The position numbers were made by a program, and so were the translations under genes. 64,000 nt of DNA from Lepus europaeus (taxonomy: Eukaryota > Chordata > Mammalia > Lagomorpha > Leporidae), in NCBI RefSeq assembly GCF_033115175.1, contig NC_084840.1, forward strand, positions 76,585,179 through 76,649,178. The letters are read 5' to 3'. The notes below the pieces were generated by a model. The model did no database searches. It saw only the letters and a list, made by a program, of their open reading frames with translations, and was not told the origin of the DNA. Numbering within the stretch: position 1 is the first letter of the stretch; each line of letters begins with the position of its first letter. This document shows positions 44,531 through 55,636 of the stretch, piece by piece.

Positions 44531-46425
44531 CCAGCACTTGTTCCTCTTCAAGGTTATTTTGCTGATTAGTTGAATCCTGGCAGCTATGAATGTCCCTTCA
44601 TCAAACAAGCCTATACTGAACTCTTCCTGTGTAGCACACAACGGTAGGCTTTGGTGATTCAGAGATGGACAGCTGACCCTGTGTGTAAGTTGCTGACAGC
44701 TTAGTAATTAGCTCTCAAGTTTCTATTTGTATTTCATGGAGAACAATGGAAACCACTGGTCTTTGCCACTGAGGAAGTGGAAGAGATGTTCAGACACCTG
44801 GCTGACTCACCAACAGACATACGAATGTGTCCAGCCTGGGTGTATGGGGTTGGAACCAGGGTCTGGGCTCCAAACTCAGGCCATGTCTGCATCCCCTCAC
44901 CACTCTCTGTTTCCTGTTTTTACATCCCCACTGGATAAGATAACGAGTTGAGACAAGCCTGATGAACAGTGATTGAGTATCCAGACCTAGGTGATCCAGA
45001 AGTTCCCTAGAATTGCCTTTTGTTGTAGCTATTTTGAGTGCTGGCTTAGCTGGGCATTTTCCACAGGTGTAATAGTGTCACTCGACCTTGACCTCTGCCT
45101 GGAACCTGGCTCTTTTGACACCAAGAGATGAATTCACCCTTCCTCTAGGAGTGTAGCCTCTTTGCTGTGAGCCATGTGAAAATTACATTTTTGCTGATCT
45201 GGAAGCCAGGAGTGGGCTCCTGGAATGTTACAATGGGAACAGGAGAACTCCTTACAGATGTTCAAAGGTGAGCGCATCTGTTGTTGGAAGGGGGCACAGG
45301 CGTATTCTGTATCCAGCAACAGAATGAGAACCAAGAAGGGAAATAGCAGGAAGTCAGATTTGGCTCAGCTTAAGAAACAGCTTTCTAGCCAGTAACACTG
45401 GTTAATAATGGAGCAAACAGCCTGGAGCCAGAAGTTCAATCTGAGGTCACCTGGGAGAAGCAGAATAGTTGTTGGTTCAGGGCCGAGCTGGCAGAGAAGG
45501 CACCCAAGAGCCCTGGAGAGGATGTGGTTTAGAAGGATTGTGAGAGGTTCGTTGTCACAGGTGCTCCCCCATTCCTGTACCTTGTTCAGAAGCTCTTCCA
45601 GTCGCAGAGAAAGGCGCCCAGGGCCATCACAGGTGGGGCCATTTGGAACTTGGGACCCTCTTCTCAATGACCAGGTTAGCCTCTCATCCATGTCTGACTC
45701 ACAAGTCCGAAAAGTTGGTCCATGTAGGTCGGCAGCTAAAACGGGGTTTGTGCTGTGAAGCAAAGCAGGGAGAATGGCTGCTGTGCAGTGACTCAGGAGG
45801 AGCCTTCCAGATGTGATTGATCCAGCTGAGGTGGACGGGATCGGGCGGGAACAGGGAGGACAGGAATCGGAGAGCTCCCCATCTTCCAGTCTGGGTGCCA
45901 CCAGGGTCCAGAGACTTCAGGAAGAAACCCGGATTCTGTAGAGAGATGATGGCTTGGTTTGGCCATAGCTCCTGGCTAGCCAATATTGAGTCTGCTGTGT
46001 ACCATGTACTCACTCTATTAGGTAGCTCTTGGCCCCATTTCCTAGCTGAGGAAACTCAATATCGTATGGTGGTGGGTCCACCTGCTTGATGTGAAATGAG
46101 TTGTCACGTCCTAATGCTCTTGGTTTCTCCTTCTTCCCTGTGTTCCATGCTGTTGGATGCTGAGCGAGTTCCCAATGGGAAAAACTGAGAGCTGATGCCA
46201 GAGCCAGGCTGTGGAGAGAAAGAGAGAGGGCTGTACCAGTTATCTCAAGGATTGTGGCTTTGCTTTCTCCTAGTCTTTCTAGCATCTTCTTCACCTTATC
46301 CAGTAAGCTGTTCTGTGCTGACTGTAGCAGGTGTAATATCTTCATTGTTCAAATATCTTTTTTGTCTTTCCATCCACTGTTATTTTGGGGAGGGCATGAA
46401 ACCCACACAAGATTAGTCATTTGAA
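44531..46425. other. Intergenic, 1.9 kb without recognisable features
   Basis: No C-repeats. A 178-codon open frame on the minus strand (45365-45901) shows no domain, and I judge it random (see rejected). Confidence 0.45.
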
Positions 46426-46459
46426 AGTTTGTTTATCTACTTGAAAGAGAGAGACAGAC

Positions 46460-46490
<31 letters not shown>

Positions 46491-46738
46491 TCTCCCATCC
46501 ATTGGTTCACTCCCCAGATGTCCACAGCAGCCTGAGCCAGGCTGAAATCAGAGCTGGGAACTCAATCTCCAGGTCTCCCTTGTGGGTGGCAGGGACCTGA
46601 GTACTGGAGCCAGTAGCTGCTGCCTCCCAGGGTGTGCGTTAGCAGGAACTGCAGTCAGAAGCCTCAAGATTTGGACCCAGGCACTGATTCTGGATGGAGG
46701 TGTCCCAAGTGGCATCTTAACTTCTGTACCAAACGTCC
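46426..46738 (-). repeat. Old C-repeat SINE, antisense, with (CA)n
   Basis: 'gtttgtttatctacttgaaag', then (CA)n at 46467-46488, then the body to 'ccaagtggcatcttaacttc'. Confidence 0.75.
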
Positions 46739-46939
46739 ATGGCCTCTAAAGGAAATCCAGTACCCATTAAGCTGCCACGCTGCCACTCCATATTCCTCCA
46801 CTGCCCTTGTTCTTGGCAGTCTCTAGTCTGCTTCCCATCTCTATGGGTTTACCAATTCTAGAGCGTTCATATGAGTGGAATGGTAAAATACATGATCTTT
46901 TGTGTCCGGCTTCTTTCACTGACCCAAACTCTATTAACC

Positions 46940-47300
46940 TGTTACATAACTAGGGCTGACATGACAGAATACCACAGACTGAGGCGTAAACCACAGAGCT
47001 TTATTTTCTTCCAGCTCTGGGGACTGGAAGTACAAGATCAAGGTGCCAGCAGGTTTGGTTTCTCCCGAGGCCTCTCCTAGGCTTGCAGATGGCCACCTGC
47101 TCTCCATGTCCTCGCGTGGTTTGCTCTCTGTGGGTGCCCAGCCCTGGTGTCTCTGTACCCAAACTTCCTCTTCTTCTGAGGACACTGGTCTGACTGCCCC
47201 CACTCCAGTGAACTCATCTTCACGGCCTCACTTCTCTAAAGGCCCTGTCTCCAACACAGTCACACTGCGATGCATCAGGGTTCAGGGATTCAGTGTATGA
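46940..47300 (-). mobile_element. Old solo LTR, ERVL-MaLR type (MLT1-like), antisense
   Basis: 'gaataccacagactgagg', 'ctttattttcttccagct', 'tacaagatcaaggtgcc' and 'ggccctgtctccaacacagt' are the reverse of MLT1 LTR text. Non-coding, no retroviral genes beside it. Confidence 0.65.
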
Positions 47301-47305
47301 GTGTG

Positions 47306-47394
47306 GATTGGGGTGCACTGCCAAAACCCAACTTCCAAAGAGGAAAATCAGAGGACCAGATACTGGGGCCTCAGTGTCCCCACTCAGAGATGAC
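47306..47394 (+). repeat. Left arm of a ~90-bp inverted repeat
   Basis: Matches the reverse complement of 47862-47950 at most positions, with two small gaps. Family not recognised. Confidence 0.75.
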
Positions 47395-47440
47395 CCATTT
47401 CAGTCCACAGCAGAAGTGTTCGCAGGGTTTGTCCATGGTT

Positions 47441-47764
47441 TATTTATTTTTTTAATATTTGTTTTATTTACTTGAAAGGCAGAGTTGAGAGAGAGAGACA
47501 GAAATCTTCTGTCTGCTGACTCACTCTCCAAATGGCTACAACAGCTAGGTCTGGGCCAGGCTGAAGCCAGCAGCCAGGAGCTCCACCTGGGTCTCCCGCG
47601 TGGGTGGCAGGGACCCAGTAACTTGAGCTATCATCTGCTGCCTTCCCAAGCGCTTTAGCAGGGAGCTGGGCCAGAAGCAGAGCAGCCAGGTCTCAAACTG
47701 ATACTCAGATACGGAATCCGGGTGTCACAGTGGCAGCTTAAGTCACTGTGCCACAGCACTGGCT
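47441..47764 (-). repeat. C-repeat SINE, antisense
   Basis: 'aatatttgttttatttacttg' to 'gtgccacagcactggctcc'. It sits in the loop between the two inverted-repeat arms. Confidence 0.87.
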
Positions 47765-47861
47765 CCTCTGGGCCTCTTTACTGTGGTTACTGTGGAAAAG
47801 CAAGATTGAGCTTCAGAGAGGGACGCAGCTGGACCCTCAGCCACAGCTCCCTAGATAGCTG

Positions 47862-47950
47862 GCCATCTCTGTGAGGGGTCACTGAAGCCCAGTGTCTGGG
47901 CCTCTGATTTTTCTCCTTGGAAGCTGGATTTTGGCAATGCACCCAGAGAT
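47862..47950 (-). repeat. Right arm of a ~90-bp inverted repeat
   Basis: Reverse-complement partner of 47306-47394. Similarity stops abruptly outside the arm on both sides. Confidence 0.75.
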
Positions 47951-48777
47951 AAAGCGCTGGGAGTCTGAGTCACAAACCAGACCGGTGAGAGAATGGTAAA
48001 TAAACTTGACAACATTTCCAGAGAGCTCAGAAATGCCAGTTGGAGTAGGATATTCCGGACGGCTCACAGCTAATTCGCTCTGTAAGAACGCATGGTAATT
48101 AGAAGGCGGTGGACTCTCTCTGTAGTTAGGAGGATCTGTGCATGGGAAGTCAGAGAATGGGGAGTCAGGGTCCCTGTAGCAGCTACGCTGGCAGAGCCAA
48201 GGAAGCCTGGGCATCGGTGTCTCAGTAGATTGATCTTTCACTCATTCCCACTACCTATGGCGATGCTGCTTCGTGTCTTGAGGGCCCCTCACTCCTTACT
48301 TAAACAGTGTGGTTACAGCTCTCAGCATCCTGCTCTTTTTCTCTTTGTTTTCAAGCTTTTGGGAGGAACTTTCCAGAATAAAGCTTTCTGGCTCACCCTC
48401 CTCTTTCCATGTGGTAAGGAGGGAGGCTGTCAGTGGGGAGAGGGTGAGAAGTTGAGAGTTGGGTCGTCGAGACCGATCTCAGAGGCAGCGTCCAGCCTCA
48501 CGCGTTCTCCCTCGGCTTCTCTTTCTTACGACCCAGACCAGTGGTTGTTGACTTCCTGCTTGCTTCAGGGTCCCAGACGCAGGACCCGCTGCGGACAGCC
48601 TGTTCTGAGCAGCAACAGAGGCTGCTAAGAGCAACAGAGGTTTTAATCGCCAGGAAGTTTTAAGTTCTGTTTCCTATGGGACAGGTCATGGAAATGTTAC
48701 AATTTCTCAACCCTCTGGGAGGCAGCTCTTCTGCAACACTGAATTTCTTAATAATAAAAATGTGAGGTTTATCTAAT
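47951..48777. other. Intergenic, nothing recognised
   Basis: No repeat or gene identified. Open frames here have no recognisable domain. Confidence 0.4.
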
Positions 48778-49113
48778 AAGTTTTATTTAATTTATTTGAA
48801 AGGCAGAGTGACGGAGAGAGGGAGGGACACAGAGAAAAATATCTTTAATTTGTTTAATTTGCTGGTTCATTCCCTAAGTGGCTGCCACAGCTAGAACTGG
48901 GCTAGGCTGAAGCCAGGAGCCTGGAACTCCATCCGGGTATCCCCCGTCAGTGGCAGGGGCCCACGTCCTCGGGCTGTCCTCCACTGTCCTCCCAGGTGCA
49001 TCAACAGGGAGCTGGATTGGAAGTGGAGCAGCCAGGACTCAAACTGGAGCTCTGATAGGAGACATCGGTGTTGTGAGCGGCACCTCTACCAGCTGCACCA
49101 TTAACCCCAGCCC
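48778..49113 (-). repeat. C-repeat SINE, antisense
   Basis: 'agttttatttaatttatttg' to 'accattaaccccagcccc'. Confidence 0.86.
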
Positions 49114-49239
49114 CTGTCTAGTGATTTTAGTGAAGCTTTTATAGAGATGCAGTATTGTTTTGTTTTTTCATTGACCAATAAGGACATCTTAAAACTTTTA
49201 ACTATAGTAGCCCTCTCTTACCTGTGGTTTCTTTTTTTT

Positions 49240-49282
49240 CCCCTTCAGATTTATTTATTTATTTGAAAGTCAGAGTTACACA

Positions 49283-49321
<39 letters not shown>

Positions 49322-49556
49322 TCTTTCATCCAATGCTTCATTCCCCAGTTGGCCGCACTGGCCAGAGCTGTGCTGATCCGAAGCCAGGAGCCAGGAGCTT
49401 CATGGGTGCAGGGGCCCAAGGACTTGGGCCATCCTTTACTGCTTTACAGAGAGCTGGATCAGAAGTGGAGCAGCTGGGACTCGAACTGGCGCCCATATGG
49501 GATGCCGGAGGAGCCTCAGGCCAGGGCATTAACCTGCTGTGCCACAGCTCTGGTCC
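49240..49556 (-). repeat. C-repeat SINE, antisense, with (CA)n(GA)n
   Basis: 'agatttatttatttatttg', (CA)n(GA)n at 49277-49320, to 'gtgccacagctctggtccc'. Confidence 0.9.
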
Positions 49557-50702
49557 CTACCTATAGTTTCATTTATCCATGCTCAACCATGGTCTGAAAG
49601 AATTAAATAGAACATTCTGGAAACAAAGCTTTAAGTTGTGCACTGTTCTGAGAAGCGTGAGGCAGTCTCTTGCCATCCTGCTCCGTCCCGTACTTTGTCC
49701 AGCATCTCCATGCTTTACAAGCTACCTGCCATTATTCACTTAGGAGTCATCTTGGTATCAGATCTACTGTAAACTTTAAAATGTTCTTGGAAAGTGGAAT
49801 TAAAAGATAAGTTTATTTTCATGCAAAAAATTTGAAATTCATATGTAGAGGGCTCTTCAAAAGAGTTTGTGGAAAATATCTATTATGAAAAACTGCACAT
49901 GGATTTCAAACTTTTTGCACCAGTATACACTTATATTCTAATTTCATTTTTCCAAGAACCTTTCAGAATACTCTCTTTTATTGCAGTATTGCAGTGCTTG
50001 TGTTCAAATAACCCTTATTTACTGAATAATGGCTGTAAAGTATAAGAGTAGTGATGCTAGCAATTGGACATGCTAAAGAGAAGCCATAAAGTACTTTCTT
50101 AAAGTGTGAAGGTGAAATTAAACAAGATTTCTTTTTTGAGACAAGGACCACATTCATGTAACTTGTATTGCAGTATTTTGTTATGATTGTCCAGTTTTAT
50201 TTATTATTGTTAATCCCTAATTTATCAATTGAATTTTATCCTCTATGTGTATGTATAGGAAAACATAATGTATTGGATAGGGTTCTGTTCTAGCCATGGC
50301 TTTAGGCATCCCCTGGGGGTCTTGGAACGTGTACCCTACCAATAAGGAAGAACTGCTGTACATAAGAAGACGAGGACCTCCTCCACATCTTTTTCTTTTT
50401 TAAATGCTGATTAATTTCATAAAGTCGCCATATCTTGTTAAATTAACTTTAACTGCAGTAATTGAGCGTGCGCCTCTTTTGCTGTGACTTTGCTGAAACA
50501 CGCAAGTGTGTAAGTCTTTGAGGGTCTAGCTCATTGTTGTCACATGTTAAGCATTTTACACTGCAGGGCCGTTTGTAGGTTTTGAGTTACTAATCTTCGT
50601 AATAGTTTCTGAAGATGATTCTTATTTGCACATTATACAGACCACATCTAAAACACTCGGATCTGAAATTTTGTTGTCAGCATTGTATTAGAAAAAACCA
50701 AG
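49557..50702. other. Intergenic, 1.1 kb, nothing certain
   Basis: AT-rich. 49855-49930 ('ttcaaaagagtttgtgg', 'gaaaaactgcacatgg') looks like a fragment of an old repeat that I cannot name. Confidence 0.35.
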
Positions 50703-51026
50703 AGGCCGCCATTGTGGTGTGGTTGTCACTGTTTGCAATGCCAGCATCCCATAGGGGAGTACCAGTTTGAGTCCTCGCTGCTTGGTTTCTGTTTTCACTC
50801 CCTGCTAATGCCCTTGGAAGGCAGCAGAGAATGGTCCAGTGCTTGGGCCCTGCCACCCATGTGGGAGACCCAGATGGAGTTCCTGGCTCCTGGTTTCAAC
50901 CTGGCCCACACCTGGCTATTGCAGCCATTTGGGGAGTAACCTCATGAATGGAAGATCTTTCTCCTCTCTCTGTCTCTTTCTGTCTCTTCTTCTCTGTGTT
51001 GCTCTTTCAAATAAATACATCTTTAA
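50703..51026 (+). repeat. C-repeat SINE, diverged
   Basis: 'ggccgccattgtggtgtggt' to 'ctttcaaataaatacatctt'. Confidence 0.86.
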
Positions 51027-51196
51027 AGAGACATTGAACATTCTAGTTGCAAAGTGATTTAACTGAGAGAAATTCCAGAGAGTACCAAACTAGTGAAGGT
51101 CTTTTTTATTCCTAGGCTTATCAGCTATGTGATCACAGATAATTAATTTAATATTGCTGGGCTTCAGTTTCATTAACTATTAGGAGAAAAGGTAAG

Positions 51197-51224
51197 GGGC
51201 GTGTGTGTGTGTGTGTGTGTGTGT
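51197..51224. repeat. (GT)n microsatellite
   Basis: About 12 GT units upstream of the PFKFB3 promoter region. Confidence 0.85.
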
Positions 51225-51263
51225 ATTGTAGAGACCTGATGGAATTCAGAAGTGAGTTCTTAG

Positions 51264-51553
51264 TTGTTTTTTTTTTTTTAAGATCTATTTATTTTATTTG
51301 AAAGGCGGAGTTACAGAGAGAGAGAGAGAGAGAGAGGCAGAGAGAGAGAGAGAGAGAGAGTTCTTCCATCCGCTGGTTCACTCCCCAGATGGCTGCAATG
51401 GCCAGAGCTGTGCTGATCTGATGCCAGGAGTCAGGAGCTTCTTCCAGGTCTTGCACGTGGGTGCAGAGGCCCAAGGACTTGGACCATCTTGCACTGCTTT
51501 CCCAGGCCAAAAAAGAGAGCTGGGTCAGAAGTAGAGCAGCACCGCAGGCCTCG
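51264..51553 (-). repeat. C-repeat SINE, antisense, head damaged
   Basis: 'aagatctatttattttattt', (GA)n tracts, body to 'cagaagtagagcagcaccgc'. The usual head with the B box is missing. Confidence 0.83.
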
Positions 51554-52041
51554 CAAGGTTCCCGGTCTTTGGAATTAGGTAAAGGGGGAGCAGTGGGCAC
51601 CCAGCAGAAGCTCAGGTGTCTGAGGGATTCAGGGCACGGATGGCACGGATCTAGTGTGTGAGGACTCGCAGGTACGATCAGGAAGCAGCTCTGGCTGCCC
51701 CGGAGCGCGCAGTAGGAATGCGGAGTACTGAGACCCCACAGGTACAAAAAGGCCGCATCAGTGGGATGCGTGTTAACCAGCATCCCAGGGGATTGGGCCG
51801 CGAGGGTCCACAGACTACACTGGATGGCGCCGCGCCGCTGCTCTCCCCTAGCACAGCAGAGATGAGGGGTCAGAATGAATGGAGGAAGCTGTCCTCAGGA
51901 TGGGGTAACAGGAGCGAGGCCAGGCAGGGCTGGGCGTTCTCCAGCGCCGGGGCTGGGTTGCAGAAGAAGCGGTGCGCGCTGTCGTCTCCCGCCCGCAGGG
52001 GGCACCCACAAGCCGCCCTCTGGCCAGCGCAGCCTCCTCCC

Positions 52042-52114
52042 CACGTGAAAAGGGGCTGGGACGCGAGGAATGCGGCCCGCCCCGAGGCTGACGTGCGCCG
52101 CGACTCTTAAAAGG
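52042..52114 (+). promoter_or_regulatory. PFKFB3: PFKFB3 core promoter candidate: E-box, HRE core, TATA-like box
   Basis: CACGTG (52042-52047), ACGTGCG (52091-52097) and TTAAAAGG (52107-52114) lie within 73 bases. PFKFB3 is a well-known HIF-1 target, and RCGTG is the HIF core, so the arrangement is plausible. It is a motif reading only. Confidence 0.5.
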
Positions 52115-52318
52115 CCGGGCAGTGAGTGGGGCTCCGGGGCAGAGCAGGAGAGCAGGCGAGCGGCGGCGTGGCTGTCACTGCGCCCGAGCATCCCGGGGTT
52201 TCCGGCGCGGACGCAGCGGCCGTGCGAGCAGCCCGCAGCCCGCGCCCTTCGCCGCCATCAGCGGAGCACTCGTGGCGGGCCAGCGCCCGGACTCGAGCAC
52301 AAAGCACGCTTCCCCAGG

Positions 52319-52337
52319 CAGCAGCAGCAGCAGCAGC
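52319..52337 (+). repeat. Short (GCA)n repeat in the PFKFB3 5' UTR
   Basis: About six GCA units, ending at 'gctcagcg'. Confidence 0.8.
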
Positions 52338-52466
52338 TCAGCGAGCGGCTGGCCGCACGCCGGCGCACGCATCCCCCTCTTCTTTGTTCCGGGGGTCGGA
52401 GGCCGTCTCGTCCCCACGTCGGATTCTCCTCCTGGGGGTGGTGGGCCGCCAGGCTCGGCTGCGAAG

Positions 52467-52542
52467 ATGCCCTTGGAGTTGACGCAGAGCCGGGTGCAGA
52501 AGATCTGGGTGCCCATCGACCACCGGCCCTCGTTGCCCAGAT
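52467..52542 (+). CDS. PFKFB3: PFKFB3 exon 1 (coding part)
   Basis: ATG with A at -3, encoding MPLELTQSRVQKIWVPIDHR and PSLPR, the N-terminus of the common PFKFB3 isoform (autoinhibitory hairpin region). Donor 'gtgagt' at 52543, ending after the first base of codon 26. Confidence 0.96.
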
Positions 52543-53559
52543 GTGAGTGCGATCGCGCGGGAGCAGGAGTTGCAAGTCCGCGCCGCCGCGTGCAGGGCTG
52601 GGCCATTGTGTGGGGCCGCTTTGTGCCGATGCCCCGCTGCGGGAGGCGCGCTCGTGCCGGCCGGGGCGGCGGCGCGGGGGCGGCGGCTGCCCGCGGCTCC
52701 CGGGTCCGGCGGCGGGGGCGCTAGGGCCCCGGAACCGGCGAGCTCGCCGAGCCTGGGCTGCGAGCGCCGCCGCGGCGGAAAGCGTGCGCCTCCGGGGAGG
52801 CCGGGCCGCGCGCCCCGCCCCGGGCACCGGCGGCGCGACTGCGGCCAAGGGGCGCGGCCGTCTGCGCCTCCGCCTCTCTGGGTGTCCGGCGTCCGCCTCT
52901 CCTGCCTCCCTCCGATTTCCATCTGCCCCTTTCTAAACGTGTCTCCTGTCTGCTTTTTCTTCGTGCTCGCATTTCTCCCCCTTAACCCTGTCTTTCTCCG
53001 TGCGCCCCTGTGCGAGTATATGTCTCGATATTCTCTCTTTTCACTCCTCTTTTCCCTGTCGATGTCCATCTATTCCCTCTGTGCTCCGGCGTCTGCGGGG
53101 CGCCCTAAGCGGCGGGGTTAGGGGACGACATCACAATCCCTGGGGTCTCCGTGGCGCTTGGTTGAGGGGCGGGCGCGCGGCGGTGACCGCGGGTTGGTGG
53201 GAGGTCACGCGTGCACGCGTCCCTCGGGGCTCGGAATGTGCGGGCGCCTCCCGCCGCCGCTCCTGTCACCCCGATGCGCTCTCGAGAGGGCTCCCTGGTT
53301 CTCCACCGCCAGCTGCAGCCTGCAGCCTCCGGAAAGGACGGTTGGACTGGCCAGGAGGCGCCCAGAGTACCATCGTGTGGCCGAGGGCCAGTGAGCAGGT
53401 GGGCATTTTGCCCGGGCCGGGGTTGTAGCCCGAGAGGGGACTGCCGAACCCAGGTGCAAACCCTGGAGACACCTTCCGGTCATCTGAGGGCACCTGAGCT
53501 CCAGGTGCTGGCCGGGCGTCTCCACTGCCACGTTTTCCAGGAGCGCCACCGCGGACCGT

Positions 53560-54480
53560 GACAGCCCATCCTGGGCTTCTGCCAGCCTGAATCACCGCCC
53601 TCCCCATGCCAGGACAGGTGCAGGGGAAGCGAGCCCTGCGCCTGCCTGGGGTGCACGCTGGGCCGAGGTCCTGCTGGACCCGGAGGTTGGAGGGCAAGTG
53701 CGCAGGAGACCTCTGCTTCTCAGCCTTCTTGGCACAGAAGCCGAGGGCTGGGGCTTGGCAGGTCTGCCGCGGATCTGGCCTTCGAAGCGTGCTCGCTAAA
53801 CCGGAGCTGCCCAGGGTCTTCCCATGTAACCTGTCGGTGGTGGGGGACGCACCCCACTCCAGGGCTCCAGGGGGAGATGAGGCCAAGGCCAGACGGGGAA
53901 CAACGCCCTCCCCCCCCCCCCTTCAGTTTTGAATAAAACAAGTGTTATCCGTTGGGCGCTTGGTAAACCGCAGTGGGTGGCACAAAGCAAGGAGTGGATT
54001 TTTATGTCTGTAAATACTTGGGATGGTATGTGTGCCCTTACACACACTGGCTTGTTTTTCCCCCGAGGTTGCTGTTTGCACCGCCTTAGCTCCTAGTGAT
54101 TTCTCAGAGAAGCCAGGGTGTGGCCATGCATCCTTCCTCCAGGGCTGAGAAAAACCCATCCATTAGACTCCATCAGACTGCACGTTGCACACTCGGATGA
54201 GACATTTGCCTAAGAATCCCTGTCGGAACCCTTCAGACCTGGGGGGGTGGGGTTGAGGGGAGAGTTATGTCTACAGCCGATGGATTAAGTTTCTTGTCCA
54301 GCTGCAAAGCCTGCACCTCCCGTCAGACACAAACCAGAACGGAGGGGAGACTAACTGAATTTGTGAATCAGCTTACCTGGAGGGACGTTAAGCTCTTGAT
54401 TGGCAGGGGGACGGACCGGCCCTTCCTTCTGATTGTCCTTTATCATCGCAAAGAAATCATGCGGCTCTGTGTGTGGGTCC
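53560..54480. other. PFKFB3 intron 1, GC-rich shoulder
   Basis: No repeat recognised except a poly-C run at 53910-53921. Confidence 0.4.
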
Positions 54481-54660
54481 CTACTTGGGGTGAATTATTT
54501 ATGCACCGAGAACTTCAGCATCCTTGTCTGTCATGTGGGTTGCATTACTGTTTATCTAATGGGGCTGTGAGGAGTCCCATGTAGCGTGGTGGGGCCTGAG
54601 AGACAGTGCCTGGCACTTAGTAAGCCTTAACTAAAACGTTGCCATCATCAACGCAGCAAA
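54480..54660 (-). repeat. MIR-like fragment, antisense
   Basis: 'cagcatccttgtctgtcatg', 'aatggggctgtgaggagtcc' and 'agtgcctggcacttagtaag' follow the order of an antisense MIR. Confidence 0.65.
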
Positions 54661-54934
54661 GTGGATATTCATCCCGGTCGTTACAGGGCTGTCTTCAACA
54701 GGGAGCAGAGACAGCACCTTAAGGTACCAAAGGTTTTTCGTACCTACAGAGGAATGAGACAAGCTGCTAATTTATCTTTGCTCAGGATCTAGAATAGTGG
54801 GATCAGAGGTCCATGTGGTACTCAGATAAAGACAGAAAGATTCTCATCTTGGAAATGGGCCACATGCATGGTGTTCTGCTTTAAGGAGATGCTTGGATGC
54901 CCTAGGAGATGCCTGTCTTGCCCCTGAAGTTCAT

Positions 54935-55080
54935 AGCTGGTGATTCTCAGCCTGGGTTGCACGTTAGAATCAATTGGGAGGGACTAGGGGAGGGGCATAG
55001 TGAAAAAGAACTTCTACTGGAGCCTCAAGCCTGGTCACTATGCGCATATGCATCTTACATTTTAGAAGCGCCTTGGGTTT
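54935..55080. repeat. MER5A-like DNA transposon fragment (hAT-Charlie)
   Basis: 'ggtgattctcagcctgggtt' and 'gcacgttagaatcaattggg' match the characteristic terminal sequence of MER5A. The opposite end is degraded. Confidence 0.6.
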
Positions 55081-55354
55081 GGCTGCTGGTGGAGAGCCCC
55101 TCATTTAGGAGAGAGCGCTTGAAGGGTTCCAGGCGAGGAAGACCTCAGCTGAGTCCTGATCCACCACGTGCTGCTTTTGCAGTGTGACCTCTCCCTGCTC
55201 TGCATCACACTGTGCTGTTGTATTGCCTCCTAAATTTGTCAGTGATCATTAAAATATCCCCCGTACCACTACGTGTTGCCAGTTAAAACTATGCGGCTAC
55301 AAAGGCCATTCATTAGGCCTGAGATTGGTTTGATGTTAAAATATGCACTGTTAC

Positions 55355-55636
55355 TCAATGCTATAACTAGTACTCCAACGGTAGTTTTTTCACTTTGTGT
55401 TGCTATATGGGGCAAACTGTTGAAATCTTTACGTAATATATACTAAACTGATCTTCTGTATATAAAGAGAATTGAAAATGAATCTTGATGTGAATGGAAG
55501 GGGAGAGGGAGCGGGAAAGGGGAGGGTTGCGGGCGGGAGGGAAGTTATGGGAGGGGGGAAGCCATTGTAACCCATAAGCTGTACTTTGGAAATTTATATT
55601 CATTAAATAAAAGTTTAATAAATGAAAAAAAATGCA
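55355..55636 (+). mobile_element. LINE-1 3' end, 5'-truncated
   Basis: From 'atgctataactagtactc' to 'ttcattaaataaaagtttaa' plus a short A-tail. It is close to the reverse complement of 38497-38760, the 3' end of the intergenic LINE-1. It includes the G-rich polypurine tract (55495-55561). I could not define a convincing target-site duplication. Confidence 0.85.
55495..55561 (+). other. G-rich polypurine tract of the LINE-1 3' UTR, G-quadruplex-prone
   Basis: Many GGG and GGGG runs separated by 1-5 bases on the + strand. The same tract appears in reverse at 38565-38632. Confidence 0.75.

Larger units (their letters stand above)
51950..53550 (+). promoter_or_regulatory. PFKFB3: CpG island covering PFKFB3 promoter, first exon and start of intron 1
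   Basis: About 1.6 kb of dense CpG with no SINE. It contains the PFKFB3 start codon (52467). Just upstream are a TATA-like TTAAAAGG at 52107-52114, an E-box CACGTG at 52042-52047 and an HRE core ACGTG at 52091-52095. A start ~30 bases past the TATA-like box would give a 5' UTR of about 325 nt without any upstream ATG. Confidence 0.85.

Noticed and set aside
45365-45901. 178-codon open frame on the minus strand in the intergenic region
   Set aside because: No recognisable domain, no clear splice or promoter context and no similarity I know. An overlapping frame of similar size in the same area suggests chance. A protein search and conservation test would settle it.
48092-48628. 178-codon + strand frame in intergenic DNA
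   Set aside because: Low-information composition, no domain, and it runs through sequence with no exon-like boundaries.
52122-53121. Several 100-240-codon frames around PFKFB3 exon 1 on both strands
   Set aside because: They overlap each other in the CpG island, and only the short frame starting at 52467 matches a known protein.
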